Assembly (NCBI RefSeq): GCF_000218875.1
Contig: NC_015709.1
Location: forward strand, 1,782,501-1,846,500
Length of the DNA stretch: 64,000 bases
Reading direction: 5' to 3'
Source of the DNA: Zymomonas mobilis subsp. pomaceae ATCC 29192
Lineage (GTDB): Bacteria; Pseudomonadota; Alphaproteobacteria; Sphingomonadales; Sphingomonadaceae
In this document: piece by piece, positions 1 through 7,164 of the stretch
Position numbering within the stretch: the first letter of the stretch is position 1
How the letters are laid out: each line of letters begins with the position of its first letter
Made by a program: the position numbers and the translations under genes
Notes under the pieces: generated by a model
Seen by the model: only the letters and a program-made list of their open reading frames with translations
What the model was told of the DNA's origin: nothing
The model's database searches: none

Positions 1-69
1 CCGAGATTGCGCCGGCTCTTATACATCTGCTGGATCAGGTATTGCGCTCATCCGACCGACTGGCTTACA

Positions 70-328
70 GATATCTGGTCAGGCCGCCCTTCTTGGCGAT
101 CATGAGGTGATTTAATGAAGCCCTTCCGAGACATTCGTGTCCGTAGGTGTCCATCGTGTCAATGAAATTGACGCCGAGTTCGGGCAGGCGCCCCAGTGTA
201 CGGATGATCTCGTCGTAATCGGTAGGCAGCCCCCATATGCCCTAGACGGTGATACGCATCGCGTCGAAACCAAGCCGGTTGATACTGAGATCGCTATCAA
301 TCATGAAATGTGCCGGATCTGATGGCAT
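70..328 (-). pseudogene. Decayed aldo/keto reductase (N-terminal remnant)
   Basis: Reading leftward from an ATG at 326-328 gives an N-terminus typical of YdbC-type aldo/keto reductases: NRLGFDAMRIT, then an in-frame TAG, then GIWGLP, LGVNFIDTMDTYG and finally KKGGLTR. These are the conserved first strand, the catalytic Asp/Tyr segment and the ATKGGLTR strand of the family. The internal stop, the loss of residues between the DTYG and KKGGLTR segments, and the absence of any C-terminal barrel show that the gene is dead. It lies downstream of the SDR and SRPBCC genes on the same strand, so it may once have been the third gene of that oxidoreductase operon. Confidence 0.7.
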
Positions 329-340
329 TATGGCTTAAAA

Positions 341-432
341 GGCGGAATCGCTAGTAATCGCGGATCAGTATGCTGAAGCGAAGTACACATCGCCCGTCAC
401 ACCATGGGCGTTGTATGCACCTAAGTGCTCAT
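341..432 (+). pseudogene. 16S rRNA gene fragment with internal deletion
   Basis: Positions 343-367 read as the universal 16S segment GGAATCGCTAGTAATCGCGG followed by ATCAG. Positions 383-408 match the universal 1390-1410 region (GTACACA, one mismatch, CGCCCGTCACACCATGGG). Between them about 16 bases of the normal GTGAATACGTTCCCGGGCC stretch are missing. The tail after ATGGG (GTTG...CACCTAAG) is still 16S-like but diverged. No other rRNA sequence is attached, so this is an isolated relic of roughly 90 bases, not a functional gene. Confidence 0.85.
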
Positions 433-451
433 TGGCCTTTCTTCGTAAATA

Positions 452-901
452 TCATTGTGCGTCCGCGCGCGCCACTATCTTTGCCAGTTTATCGAATGCT
501 GGCTGATATATCTGCGTCGGCATTCTAGCCTCCATGTCAGCCGCGTGTTCGGCAGGCGCTTCAAACTGACCATACCACCGGATAAAGGTAAGATTGCCGT
601 CCGTTACGGGCAGAAGACTTATCGTCGACCGGTAGTTCCAGATTGGCAAAGCTGACTCAATAATCGAGAACGTCACCGCATGATCCACGTCGGATAGCGC
701 CAGAAGTTGTTCGCGGATGATGCCGACGTCGCCCATTTCAAGACGGCGGATCGCGCCGACGCGATCGCCAGACTCATCGCCTTCGATCGAGCAATGTTTC
801 ACACCTGGCAACCAGTCTGCAAGGGCACCGAAATCACGGATCATCCTCCAAACGGATGAAACGGGCGCATGAATAACGCTGCTGGCCATAACGTGGATCA
901 T
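452..901 (-). CDS. SRPBCC (START-like) family protein
   Basis: A 149-residue protein with the layout of the polyketide cyclase/START-like SRPBCC superfamily. It has an N-terminal strand (ASSVIHAPVSSVWRMIRDFG) followed by LADWLPGVKHCSIEGDESGDRVGAIRRL, and ends in a long amphipathic C-terminal helix. These proteins form a deep hydrophobic pocket that binds small lipophilic ligands. The substrate cannot be read from sequence. The start at 901 has a purine-rich GAGAGAG just upstream; an internal Met five codons in is an alternative. It lies 31 bp downstream of the SDR gene on the same strand, which suggests one transcript. Confidence 0.8.
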   Translation of the reverse strand: MIHVMASSVIHAPVSSVWRMIRDFGALADWLPGVKHCSIEGDESGDRVGAIRRLEMGDVGIIREQLLALSDVDHAVTFSIIESALPIWNYRSTISLLPVTDGNLTFIRWYGQFEAPAEHAADMEARMPTQIYQPAFDKLAKIVARADAQ

Positions 902-932
902 ATGAACTCTCTCGATTGTGACTGCTTGGCCA

Positions 933-1694
933 TCAAAGTGACTGGCCGCCTGTCACTTCGATGCGCTGGCCATTCACCCAGTGCATGTCGTCAGACAGGA
1001 GAGCACGAACCGCGGCTCCGATGTCGTTGGGCTGACCGACACGTCCCAAAGGCGTGATCTCTGCCAAGCCCTTGTTGATCTCGGCATCGTCACGGACCAG
1101 ACCACCGCCGAAATCAGACGCTACCGCGCCAGGTGCAACGGTATTGACGGTAATGTCCCGCGTGCCCAGTTCCTTCGCCATGTAGAGCGAAATGACTTCG
1201 GTTGCGGCTTTCATGGCCGCGTAGGGACCATGATCCGTCAGGTAGAAACGCGTTGCGGCGGAGGTAATGTTGAGAATACGGCCACCATCACGGATCAGGG
1301 GAAGAAGCGCTACCGTCAGCAGATAGGGGCCCTTAAAGTGGATATTGTACTGATTGTCGAGCTGCTCCGATGTTGCCGCGTCGAAGCGGGTGTGAATGAT
1401 ATTACCGGCGTTCTGGACCACGTAATGCAGTGTCTGTTGCCCGAATTCACTTGCGAGAAGTGCTTTGACCTGCTCCGCAAAATCCGTGAACAACGCATGG
1501 TTCGCTATGTCCAGTTGCAGCATGCGCAATTTCGCGTCCTCGTTGTTGAGGGCGGCTTCGGCCGCCTTCGCCTCGCCTTCATTGGCATGATAAGTACCGA
1601 TCACGCTGATGCCCGAGGCAATTAGATGCTTCGCAATACTGTATCCGATGCCACGATTGGCACCCGTGATGAAAGCGATTTTTGGTGTGCTCAT
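933..1694 (-). CDS. SDR family NAD(P)-dependent oxidoreductase
   Basis: A classical short-chain dehydrogenase/reductase of 253 residues, the usual size. The Rossmann cofactor motif TGANRGIG is at residues 10-17, followed by the NAG motif (VQNAGNI), an ITSAA serine segment and a YAAMK active-site Tyr/Lys pair. The C-terminus VNGQRIEVTGGQSL is typical of the family. AAGGA eight bases before the ATG supports the start. The substrate is unknown. It is first in an apparent SDR-SRPBCC operon, and two copies of a 16-bp dyad also found in front of the MFS gene lie upstream of it, so it is probably repressed by the adjacent TetR protein. Confidence 0.88.
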   Translation of the reverse strand: MSTPKIAFITGANRGIGYSIAKHLIASGISVIGTYHANEGEAKAAEAALNNEDAKLRMLQLDIANHALFTDFAEQVKALLASEFGQQTLHYVVQNAGNIIHTRFDAATSEQLDNQYNIHFKGPYLLTVALLPLIRDGGRILNITSAATRFYLTDHGPYAAMKAATEVISLYMAKELGTRDITVNTVAPGAVASDFGGGLVRDDAEINKGLAEITPLGRVGQPNDIGAAVRALLSDDMHWVNGQRIEVTGGQSL

Positions 1695-1746
1695 AATCAG
1701 ATTCCTTGAGGAAACAGGGCATCGTGTTTTGGAAACGTCTATTCTG

Positions 1747-1762
1747 TATTGACCGATCTATA
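1747..1762. promoter_or_regulatory. Putative TetR operator, copy 1
   Basis: TATTGACCGATCTATA is an imperfect dyad with half-sites resembling TATNGATC. Related dyads occur at 1791-1806 and 2569-2584, and all three flank the TetR gene. This copy lies about 50 bp upstream of the SDR start. The binding protein is inferred from position alone. Confidence 0.5.
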
Positions 1763-1781
1763 ATATGGGTATGGAGTAGGG

Positions 1782-2489
1782 TCAAGGATTTATGGATTGA
1801 TCGATACGGAATGGGGCGCCGAAGCCGGTTGGTCTCGTCTCCCTTATCTCATCAGCATCTTTTTCCGTTTGTTCGTTTCGGGGCTTCATCCTGTTGATAT
1901 CCCACAATGTAAGGAGAGACGTGACGGCCGCATCCAGATTTTTTGACGTCATTCCATCCCTCGCTTCGCAGGTCATGCCGTGGAAAAAGGTTGTGAGAAT
2001 ATCGGGCAGAACATCCGTCGCCGCAGAAACTTGCAGTTCGCCAGTGGCAATAGCGCGTTCTACACAGGCTCTAATACCTGCCCGCGTACGCTGTCGCTCT
2101 GCCGCGAGAAGAGTTTGAATGGACGCGTTTTCTGGCGAACAATTACTGGCGCCTGACACGACCAGGCATCCGGTCGGGTGTGTGTGGGCCGCCTGCATGC
2201 GCGCTGAACCGCGCAACGTACGTTCGATGGCCTCGCGTGGTGACAGGCTCTTGTCCCATAAAGGCGCCATGACCTGCCCATACGTCGCCAGATATCGCTG
2301 TACGACTTCCCGGAACAGGGCTTCCTTCGAGCCAAACGCCGCATAAAAACTCGCGGGCGAGATATTGCCCATACAGGTCTTGAGCTGGGTCAGAGAGGTT
2401 GGTTCATAGCCTTGTGCCCAGAAAAGAGCCGTGGCGGCGTCAATCGCCTTGTCGCGATCAAATTCACGAGGCCGCCCTGTCCGCGCCAT
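1782..2489 (-). CDS. TetR/AcrR family transcriptional regulator
   Basis: A 235-residue TetR-family repressor. The N-terminal helix-turn-helix is clear: GRPREFDRDKAIDAATALFW, then LTQLKTCMGNISPASFYAAFGSKEALF. The C-terminal half is a variable ligand/dimer domain. The start is fixed by AAGGAG about eight bases upstream of the ATG. It is divergent from an MFS exporter (107 bp apart) and upstream of the SDR gene on the same strand. This is the usual arrangement for a repressor that responds to a toxic small molecule and releases both an efflux pump and a detoxifying enzyme. Its last codons overlap one of the operator-like dyads. Confidence 0.88.
   Translation of the reverse strand: MARTGRPREFDRDKAIDAATALFWAQGYEPTSLTQLKTCMGNISPASFYAAFGSKEALFREVVQRYLATYGQVMAPLWDKSLSPREAIERTLRGSARMQAAHTHPTGCLVVSGASNCSPENASIQTLLAAERQRTRAGIRACVERAIATGELQVSAATDVLPDILTTFFHGMTCEARDGMTSKNLDAAVTSLLTLWDINRMKPRNEQTEKDADEIRETRPTGFGAPFRIDQSINP
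1791..1806. promoter_or_regulatory. Putative TetR operator, copy 2 (inside the TetR 3' end)
   Basis: On the minus strand this reads TATCGATCAATCCATA, which over the extended 17 bases matches the copy before the MFS gene at 15 positions. It encodes the final residues of the regulator (IDQSI) while keeping the dyad. Two sites spaced about 44 bp centre to centre could allow cooperative binding before the SDR gene. Confidence 0.5.
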
Positions 2490-2568
2490 ATCGTTGCTCC
2501 TTTGGAAAGACTTTCATATTAAGTGATCCAGAAGTGATTGCCAAGATTTTATTGCTCTCGTATATATG

Positions 2569-2584
2569 TATCAATCGATCCATA
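2569..2584. promoter_or_regulatory. Putative TetR operator, copy 3 (MFS promoter)
   Basis: TATCAATCGATCCATA is a dyad ending 12 bp before the MFS start codon. It is nested in a wider inverted repeat, ATATATG ... CATATAT (2562-2568 and 2581-2587). Binding here would directly block transcription or translation initiation of the exporter. It shares its sequence with copies at 1747-1762 and 1791-1806. Confidence 0.55.
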
Positions 2585-2596
2585 TATGAGTGACAT

Positions 2597-3808
2597 ATGA
2601 CCCCGAAGATAACATTACCCAGGCATAACCCCGATGACCTGCCTGTTGCTGGTCTACTTGCACTCGCGATGACCGGCTTTATCTGCATCATGACCGAAAC
2701 CCTCCCAGCCGGTTTGCTGCCCGAGATCGGAACTGGACTACATATTTCCCCTGCGCTGGCAGGGCAGATGGTGACGGCCTACGCCACCGGCTCCCTAAGT
2801 GCTGCCATCCCTCTGACGCTTGCTACGCAGCGATGGCGGCGTAGGCGGGTCCTGCTGTTGTCGATCATCGGCTTTGTGATATTCAATTCCATTACCGCGT
2901 TTTCAACGTATTATGGAGTGACCCTCATTGCCCGCTACGGCGCCGGCGCGGCGGCGGGTCTCGCCTGGGCATTGCTGGCCGGCTATGCGCGCCGGATGGT
3001 GACGCGCGCCCAACAGGGCCGCGCTCTAGCGATTGCCATGGTGGGCACCCCAATCGCGCTCTCGCTGGGCGTTCCCGCTGGCACATGGCTGGGGGCGGTT
3101 GTCGGCTGGAGACTGGCCTTTTGGATCATGTCGGCATTGACCCTGCTACTGATCGTCTGGGTTCTAGCTAAGGTTCCCGACTTCCCAGGCGTTACCCATC
3201 ATGAGCGCCTACCGTTCCGGCATGTTCTGGAAATGCCGGGCGTGCGAGCTGTTCTGGGCGTTGTGATGGCTTGGATGCTCGCGCACAATATTCTCTACAC
3301 CTATATTGTACCGTTCGTGACACCGGCTGGATTGGCGGGGCAAGCGGATCGTATTCTGCTGCTTTTTGGGATTAATGCCCTTGCCGGCATCTGGCTGACT
3401 AGCCGCACGGTTGATCGTGCTCTGCGTCTTTCCGTTCTGGTTAATCTCGCAGTATTCGCGGGCGTTGCAGGTATGTTCGCCATCGGATCAGAGTCCCGTG
3501 CGGTGATCATAATCGGTGTCGCGATATGGGGCCTGACTTTTGGAGGGGCCGCGACATTGCTTCAAACGGCACTTGCCGATGCGGCCGGCGATGGTGCGGA
3601 CGTCGCGTTGTCGATGAACGTTGTCGCCTGGAACAGTGCCATAGCCGGTGGAGGCGTTCTGGGCGGCGCATTACTCGACACATGGGGCGCTGTGTCGTTC
3701 CCTTGGGCTATGGTGGTAATCCTTACAGTCGGCTTCCTGATTGCAAGGCAAGCGCGGTCGCATGGATTCCCACCCGGCCACCGGCTCGGGCATAGAGACA
3801 AGAACTGA
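2597..3808 (+). CDS. MFS transporter (DHA1-type efflux permease)
   Basis: A 403-residue major facilitator with about 12 hydrophobic segments. The first helix carries ITETLPAGLLP-like residues (MTETLPAGLLPEIG) characteristic of the AraJ/YdhP sugar- and drug-efflux branch. The loop between helices 2 and 3 is very basic (TQRWRRRRVLLL), as in motif A. It probably exports a small toxic compound across the inner membrane. There is no convincing Shine-Dalgarno sequence before the ATG, and a regulatory dyad ends 12 bp upstream, so the transcript may be nearly leaderless. It is divergent from the TetR gene. Confidence 0.88.
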   Translation: MTPKITLPRHNPDDLPVAGLLALAMTGFICIMTETLPAGLLPEIGTGLHISPALAGQMVTAYATGSLSAAIPLTLATQRWRRRRVLLLSIIGFVIFNSITAFSTYYGVTLIARYGAGAAAGLAWALLAGYARRMVTRAQQGRALAIAMVGTPIALSLGVPAGTWLGAVVGWRLAFWIMSALTLLLIVWVLAKVPDFPGVTHHERLPFRHVLEMPGVRAVLGVVMAWMLAHNILYTYIVPFVTPAGLAGQADRILLLFGINALAGIWLTSRTVDRALRLSVLVNLAVFAGVAGMFAIGSESRAVIIIGVAIWGLTFGGAATLLQTALADAAGDGADVALSMNVVAWNSAIAGGGVLGGALLDTWGAVSFPWAMVVILTVGFLIARQARSHGFPPGHRLGHRDKN

Positions 3809-3841
3809 GATTTCGATAGAGATGGATTGATGCGTTAGCGC

Positions 3842-4033
3842 ATGGCTTTGGTAATGATAAACGCATTTATGCCACCAACCGTCTGTCCCAGCGGACTTCA
3901 GGTCATCACCCGAATGAATGGTCGGGCCCTTCTGATCTTAAATTATGATCATCCAGAAAATGTCCGCCTTCCAGAAAGCGAAGAGAGGCACGTTGTGACC
4001 GAAATAAAGGCATATTCTGCCGATCCGCTGTGA
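3842..4033 (+). CDS. Possible small ORF or remnant, unrecognised
   Basis: A 63-codon open frame whose C-terminal half (NYDHPENVRLPESEERHV) looks protein-like, but I recognise no family. There is no ribosome binding site before its first ATG. The stretch 3809-4113 between the MFS gene and the next SDR gene holds nothing else I can identify. It may be the tail of a decayed gene in this accessory region. Confidence 0.25.
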   Translation: MALVMINAFMPPTVCPSGLQVITRMNGRALLILNYDHPENVRLPESEERHVVTEIKAYSADPL

Positions 4034-4113
4034 ATGTAAAGCGGATCGGCCCTTCCAAGGAATACCCGTTTATCTATTTGAAGAGACACGCTATCGATAA
4101 AAAATCGGCACCC

Positions 4114-5106
4114 TTAGTCGAACTGTTCTCCGACCATCTCTTCGCTTTTTGTCCATAATGCATCTGCTTGTGCTGGATCGACGGCATAGGCACGGACGCC
4201 CCCGTCAAGCAGTCCTGTGGGCGCGTCATTGGGAATGACCTGTGCTACGTGGCAGTCTTCGCAATAATGTCCACCTATCGCATCTGCGGACGCAACAATG
4301 CCAGCCCATACCGAGGTTGCAGCCCCTTGGGAGATCGTCTTGAACTGAAAGGGCGGCTTGTCTTCGCTGGCAGCCTGAGCGTTAAGCTGCTTCACCATTG
4401 TCTCTAGTTCGCCTTTCGGTAAATGGCGCACGAGTTCTGTCATGATCCCGCCGGGATGAACAGCGGTGGCCCGTATGCCCTGCGCCCGATGCCGGGCATC
4501 GAAGGCGACCGCGAATAGGATGTTGGCGGTCTTTGACCGGCCATAAGCAACCCAGGGGTCATACGGCGTGTGTTCGAAGTTTGGATCGGCAAGATCAATA
4601 TCCGAAAAGCGATGCCCGGCAGAGGAAAGATTGACCAGACGGGAACCTGCCCGCAGCAGGCCGGCAATCCGGTTGACTAGCACGAAATGCCCTAGATGAT
4701 TGGTGCCGAATTGGGTTTCGAACCCGTCCTTCGTATGCCCGAAGGGGGTGGCCATCACACCTGCATTGGCAATGACCAGATCGAACCGTTTACCGGCCGC
4801 GTTCAGACGATCGGCCGCCGCACGAACGCTTGCAAGATCCGCGAGGTCAAGTTCAAGCAGTTCAAACGATCCGCCACCTTTTTCCGCATCACGCCTGACC
4901 TGCGCGGTTGCCTGTTCTGCCTTCGCAAGGTTGCGTGCCGCGCCTACAACTGTGGCTCCGTGGGCAGCTAGCACACGGGCCGTCTCTACGCCAAGCCCTG
5001 CTGAAACGCCGGTAACGAGGATGCGCCTGTTGGTAAGCAAAATGCCGGATAGGACATCCTCGGTGGTGGATGTTGCGCCAAACTGCTGTGTCATAGTATG
5101 TGCCAT
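4114..5106 (-). CDS. SDR family oxidoreductase (retinol-dehydrogenase-like)
   Basis: A 330-residue short-chain dehydrogenase of the longer retinol dehydrogenase/WWOX-like branch. It has the cofactor motif TGVSAGLG, DLADLASV after the fourth strand, NAGVMATP, GTNHLGHF, the NLSSAGH serine and the YGRSK catalytic pair. The C-terminal extension contains a Cys-x-x-Cys (CEDCH). GGAGG eight bases upstream fixes the ATG at 5106; an upstream in-frame ATG at 5136 lacks such a site. It is divergent from a TetR gene with an inverted repeat between them, so it is probably that regulator's target. The substrate is unknown. Confidence 0.87.
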   Translation of the reverse strand: MAHTMTQQFGATSTTEDVLSGILLTNRRILVTGVSAGLGVETARVLAAHGATVVGAARNLAKAEQATAQVRRDAEKGGGSFELLELDLADLASVRAAADRLNAAGKRFDLVIANAGVMATPFGHTKDGFETQFGTNHLGHFVLVNRIAGLLRAGSRLVNLSSAGHRFSDIDLADPNFEHTPYDPWVAYGRSKTANILFAVAFDARHRAQGIRATAVHPGGIMTELVRHLPKGELETMVKQLNAQAASEDKPPFQFKTISQGAATSVWAGIVASADAIGGHYCEDCHVAQVIPNDAPTGLLDGGVRAYAVDPAQADALWTKSEEMVGEQFD

Positions 5107-5177
5107 GATAGGCCTCCAGCATGAAGGGAACGCCATTCCTTGCGGAAATAGCGCTTGGGGAATTATATGGAAGTATA

Positions 5178-5199
5178 CTCCGTTTATTTATATACGGAG
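5178..5199. promoter_or_regulatory. Inverted repeat between SDR and TetR genes (putative operator)
   Basis: Perfect 6-bp arms CTCCGT (5178-5183) and ACGGAG (5194-5199) flank a 10-bp A/T spacer. The repeat sits in the divergent region between the SDR start at 5106 and the TetR start at 5229, where a local TetR operator is expected. The protein-DNA pairing is inferred from position. Confidence 0.5.
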
Positions 5200-5228
5200 C
5201 TATCATCCGTTTAACAAGAGGGAAAGAA

Positions 5229-5807
5229 GTGGAAGAGGATCAGAAGCGTCGTCGTAGGCCCCGCAGCGATGGACGTAAAAATCGCGAACGTCTGCTGGAA
5301 ACAGCCAGGAACGCTTTTGGATCAGGCGAAATTGACATTCCTCTGGATGAAATTGCGCGGCGTACAGGTGTGGGGATTGGCACGCTTTATCGGCATTTTG
5401 CTAATCGCGACGCCCTGATCGAGGCGGTCTATCGCGATGAACTAAACAGGCTCGCAGCAGCAGCCATCCATCTGGCGGAGACTCATGCGCCTGTCGAGGC
5501 GTTGCGCGCTTGGCTAAACCTGTTCGTTGATTACATCGCGACCAAGCAGGTGATCGCACCTGCGCTGAACAGCCTCATTGGTAGAACGGATGCTATTTAT
5601 GCAGACTCCCGTACCGTTCTTACCACTGCGATTGACGGGCTTGTCGCCCGTGCCACAGAAAGCGGTGACATCCGTTTTGACATCGAGCCGATAGACCTGT
5701 TGTGTGCTCTTGGTGGCGTCTCGAACTACGCGGCAGGTCCTGGCTGGGAGGCGAGGGCGAAACGCCTCGTCGATATTCTAATTACAGGCGCGCAGTTGGC
5801 AGGGTGA
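5229..5807 (+). CDS. TetR/AcrR family transcriptional regulator
   Basis: A TetR repressor of 192 residues from a GTG start. The start is chosen because AGAGGG lies six bases upstream (5217-5222). Translating from an upstream ATG at 5121 adds a tail that covers the operator and does not look conserved. The helix-turn-helix reads LDEIARRTGVGIGTLYRHF, matching the large subgroup with ARRAGVGxGTLYRHF. The C-terminal domain includes LFVDYIATKQVIAPAL. It probably represses the divergent SDR gene and itself through the CTCCGT/ACGGAG repeat. Confidence 0.85.
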   Translation: MEEDQKRRRRPRSDGRKNRERLLETARNAFGSGEIDIPLDEIARRTGVGIGTLYRHFANRDALIEAVYRDELNRLAAAAIHLAETHAPVEALRAWLNLFVDYIATKQVIAPALNSLIGRTDAIYADSRTVLTTAIDGLVARATESGDIRFDIEPIDLLCALGGVSNYAAGPGWEARAKRLVDILITGAQLAG

Positions 5808-5970
5808 ATGTCGGGATTTTTGTTCGTTTTTGTCAATTATTCTGTGTGGTGTCCTCCCCATCTACGAGTAGGTAAGTATTTTTACGTCCAGACACGACCA
5901 TGCACGACATGCTCAAAGAAATCCCTTAAGCGGCTTTCCTTTTCTCCATCTCTCGAAGAGAGCTACGATC

Positions 5971-6123
5971 ATGGCGCAGCCGGCGGCGCGTATCCAATGG
6001 AGCTAGATCACCGTTGTTCTGACCCCGATCGTATTTTCATGGTCGGCAGCCACTTAGGTGGCCTAGCATTTAGGCTTCCAGTCAGAACTGTGCTCACCAT
6101 GGTTTGCTATGCTGCATCGCTGG
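5971..6123 (+). pseudogene. Remnant resembling the TraG/VirD4 coupling-protein N-terminus
   Basis: Frame 1 from the ATG at 5971 reads MAQPAARIQW, a stop, ITVVLTPIVFSWSAAT, a stop, VA, a stop, HLGFQSELCSPWFAML. If the stops are ignored, this resembles the membrane-anchored N-terminus of TraG/VirD4 conjugal coupling proteins, with their ATQWVAWxLGFQPxLGxPWF pattern. Three stops within 45 codons and no ATPase domain downstream make it a dead fragment. The match is from memory of the family and would need alignment. Confidence 0.45.
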
Positions 6124-6880
6124 CGCTCAAGAACAAGGGTTGTGCTTTGGGCGTGAACGGATGAGAAGGCTTGAACAGGGCGGGGGGAGGTCTCTTCGGC
6201 CCCCGAGACGACCAGCGCCATTTCACGGTAACCTGTCGAACGGCTCTCCCGAAAAACGTTTATCAACGAACTCAAGCATGTTTTCGACTGGCTTCGACCG
6301 AAACGCTGCCAATGCCATGGTTTGTATGACATCGGCTCCCCAGCGATTTTAGCGGATCTTTTGGCTCGGTCATGAGCGGGAACAAGTTCGATCGCGTCCT
6401 GTAGCGCCTCGTCAAGTTCGACGGTAGCGCGTAGTTGATTGAGACCGGCTGCGATGGCCGCAGCCCACGCTATCAGCCTAATATTGGGATTTTCTTCCTT
6501 GAGGCGAGAGTCGTTCCCACCAGTTCGATTTTCATCTTCGCCAAGGCAGCCAATACCACTCCGATGGAAAAACGGTCGTTGGCGCCTTCGTCGGCGCAAG
6601 CTCGTTGCGGAGACCGCTGCGGCGGCGATCGAGAGCATCTCTCCGAGTGCGGGCAATTCGATGAGGCGCTCCAGCTCTCGGTTCCTGTTGTCTTCCATGC
6701 TGACCAAGAAACCCGCGGTGGCGAACGCGCCGAACCTCTACCGAACCTCATGAGCTGGGTTCCGCGATGATGCACTTTATTGACGATGCCCGCCCTCTCC
6801 CAGTGCGCGAAGGCTCGTTCCAACGGCGAGCACACTTCTAACGTATCGCCACACTCATCGGGCTTAACTGATGCCATGGC
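6124..6880. other. GC-rich stretch without a recognisable gene
   Basis: Several overlapping open frames run through this stretch on both strands, as expected in GC-rich DNA. The two longest on the minus strand (about 6063-6707 and 6473-6877) overlap in different frames. One contains ELERLIELPALGEML, the other LERAFAHWERAG, each plausible for a short distance, which suggests one ancestral gene broken by frameshifts. I recognise no family. Base composition changes to AT-rich at about 6885. Confidence 0.4.
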
Positions 6881-7027
6881 CTAGTTAGGCGGGGAATAAT
6901 TTTTGTAATCCTTATTAACTGTTGCCCCTTTAAAATAATTCTAATCTATTGACCTTCTAAAAGGCCAATTTTAAGGCCTAGCTATCTAGCCGGTGGGCAA
7001 CATCTAATAATAATTATAGCTATATTT

Positions 7028-7042
7028 TTATTGATAATAATT
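7028..7042. promoter_or_regulatory. Fur-like A/T dyad
   Basis: TTATTGATAATAATT resembles a partial Fur box (GATAATGATAATCATTATC). The same 13-mer TTATTGATAATAA occurs inverted upstream of feoA at 38571-38583. In DNA this AT-rich the match could be chance, so the call is tentative. Confidence 0.3.
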
Positions 7043-7098
7043 CTCATTTTCTTGATTCGAGAAGTTGACGGTTTTTATCAAAGCTTTTATAAAATATG

Positions 7099-7114
7099 TT
7101 ATGTTATAACATAA
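7099..7114. promoter_or_regulatory. Putative Zur box
   Basis: TTATGTTATAACATAA is a perfect 16-bp palindrome built around ATGTTATAACAT, the core of known proteobacterial Zur operators (GAAATGTTATANTATAACATTTC in Escherichia coli). It lies about 50 bp upstream of the first ORF of the znu operon, as expected for zinc-dependent repression. Binding itself is inferred. Confidence 0.65.
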
Positions 7115-7164
7115 TTTCTTTATCTTGTTAGATATTTAAGAAAAATAGTAGGAAATTATGGGTA

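Larger units (their letters stand above)
6881..7164. other. AT-rich upstream region of the znu operon
   Basis: About 280 bases with no gene. It begins where the GC-rich accessory DNA ends, contains short inverted GGCC-type repeats near 6960-6985, a Fur-like A/T dyad (7028-7042) and a Zur-like palindrome (7099-7114). It is the likely promoter region of the metal-uptake operon and also a candidate junction between core chromosome and transferred DNA. Confidence 0.5.

Noticed and set aside
5808-6164. 118-codon plus-strand frame directly after the second TetR gene
   Set aside because: Composition is unlike a protein, it begins at the TetR stop without its own ribosome site, and it overlaps the TraG-like remnant in another frame.
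6063-6877. Two long minus-strand open frames (6063-6707 and 6473-6877)
   Set aside because: They overlap in different frames, have no ribosome binding sites and match no family I recognise. GC-rich DNA yields such frames by chance. Kept only as a possible broken gene.
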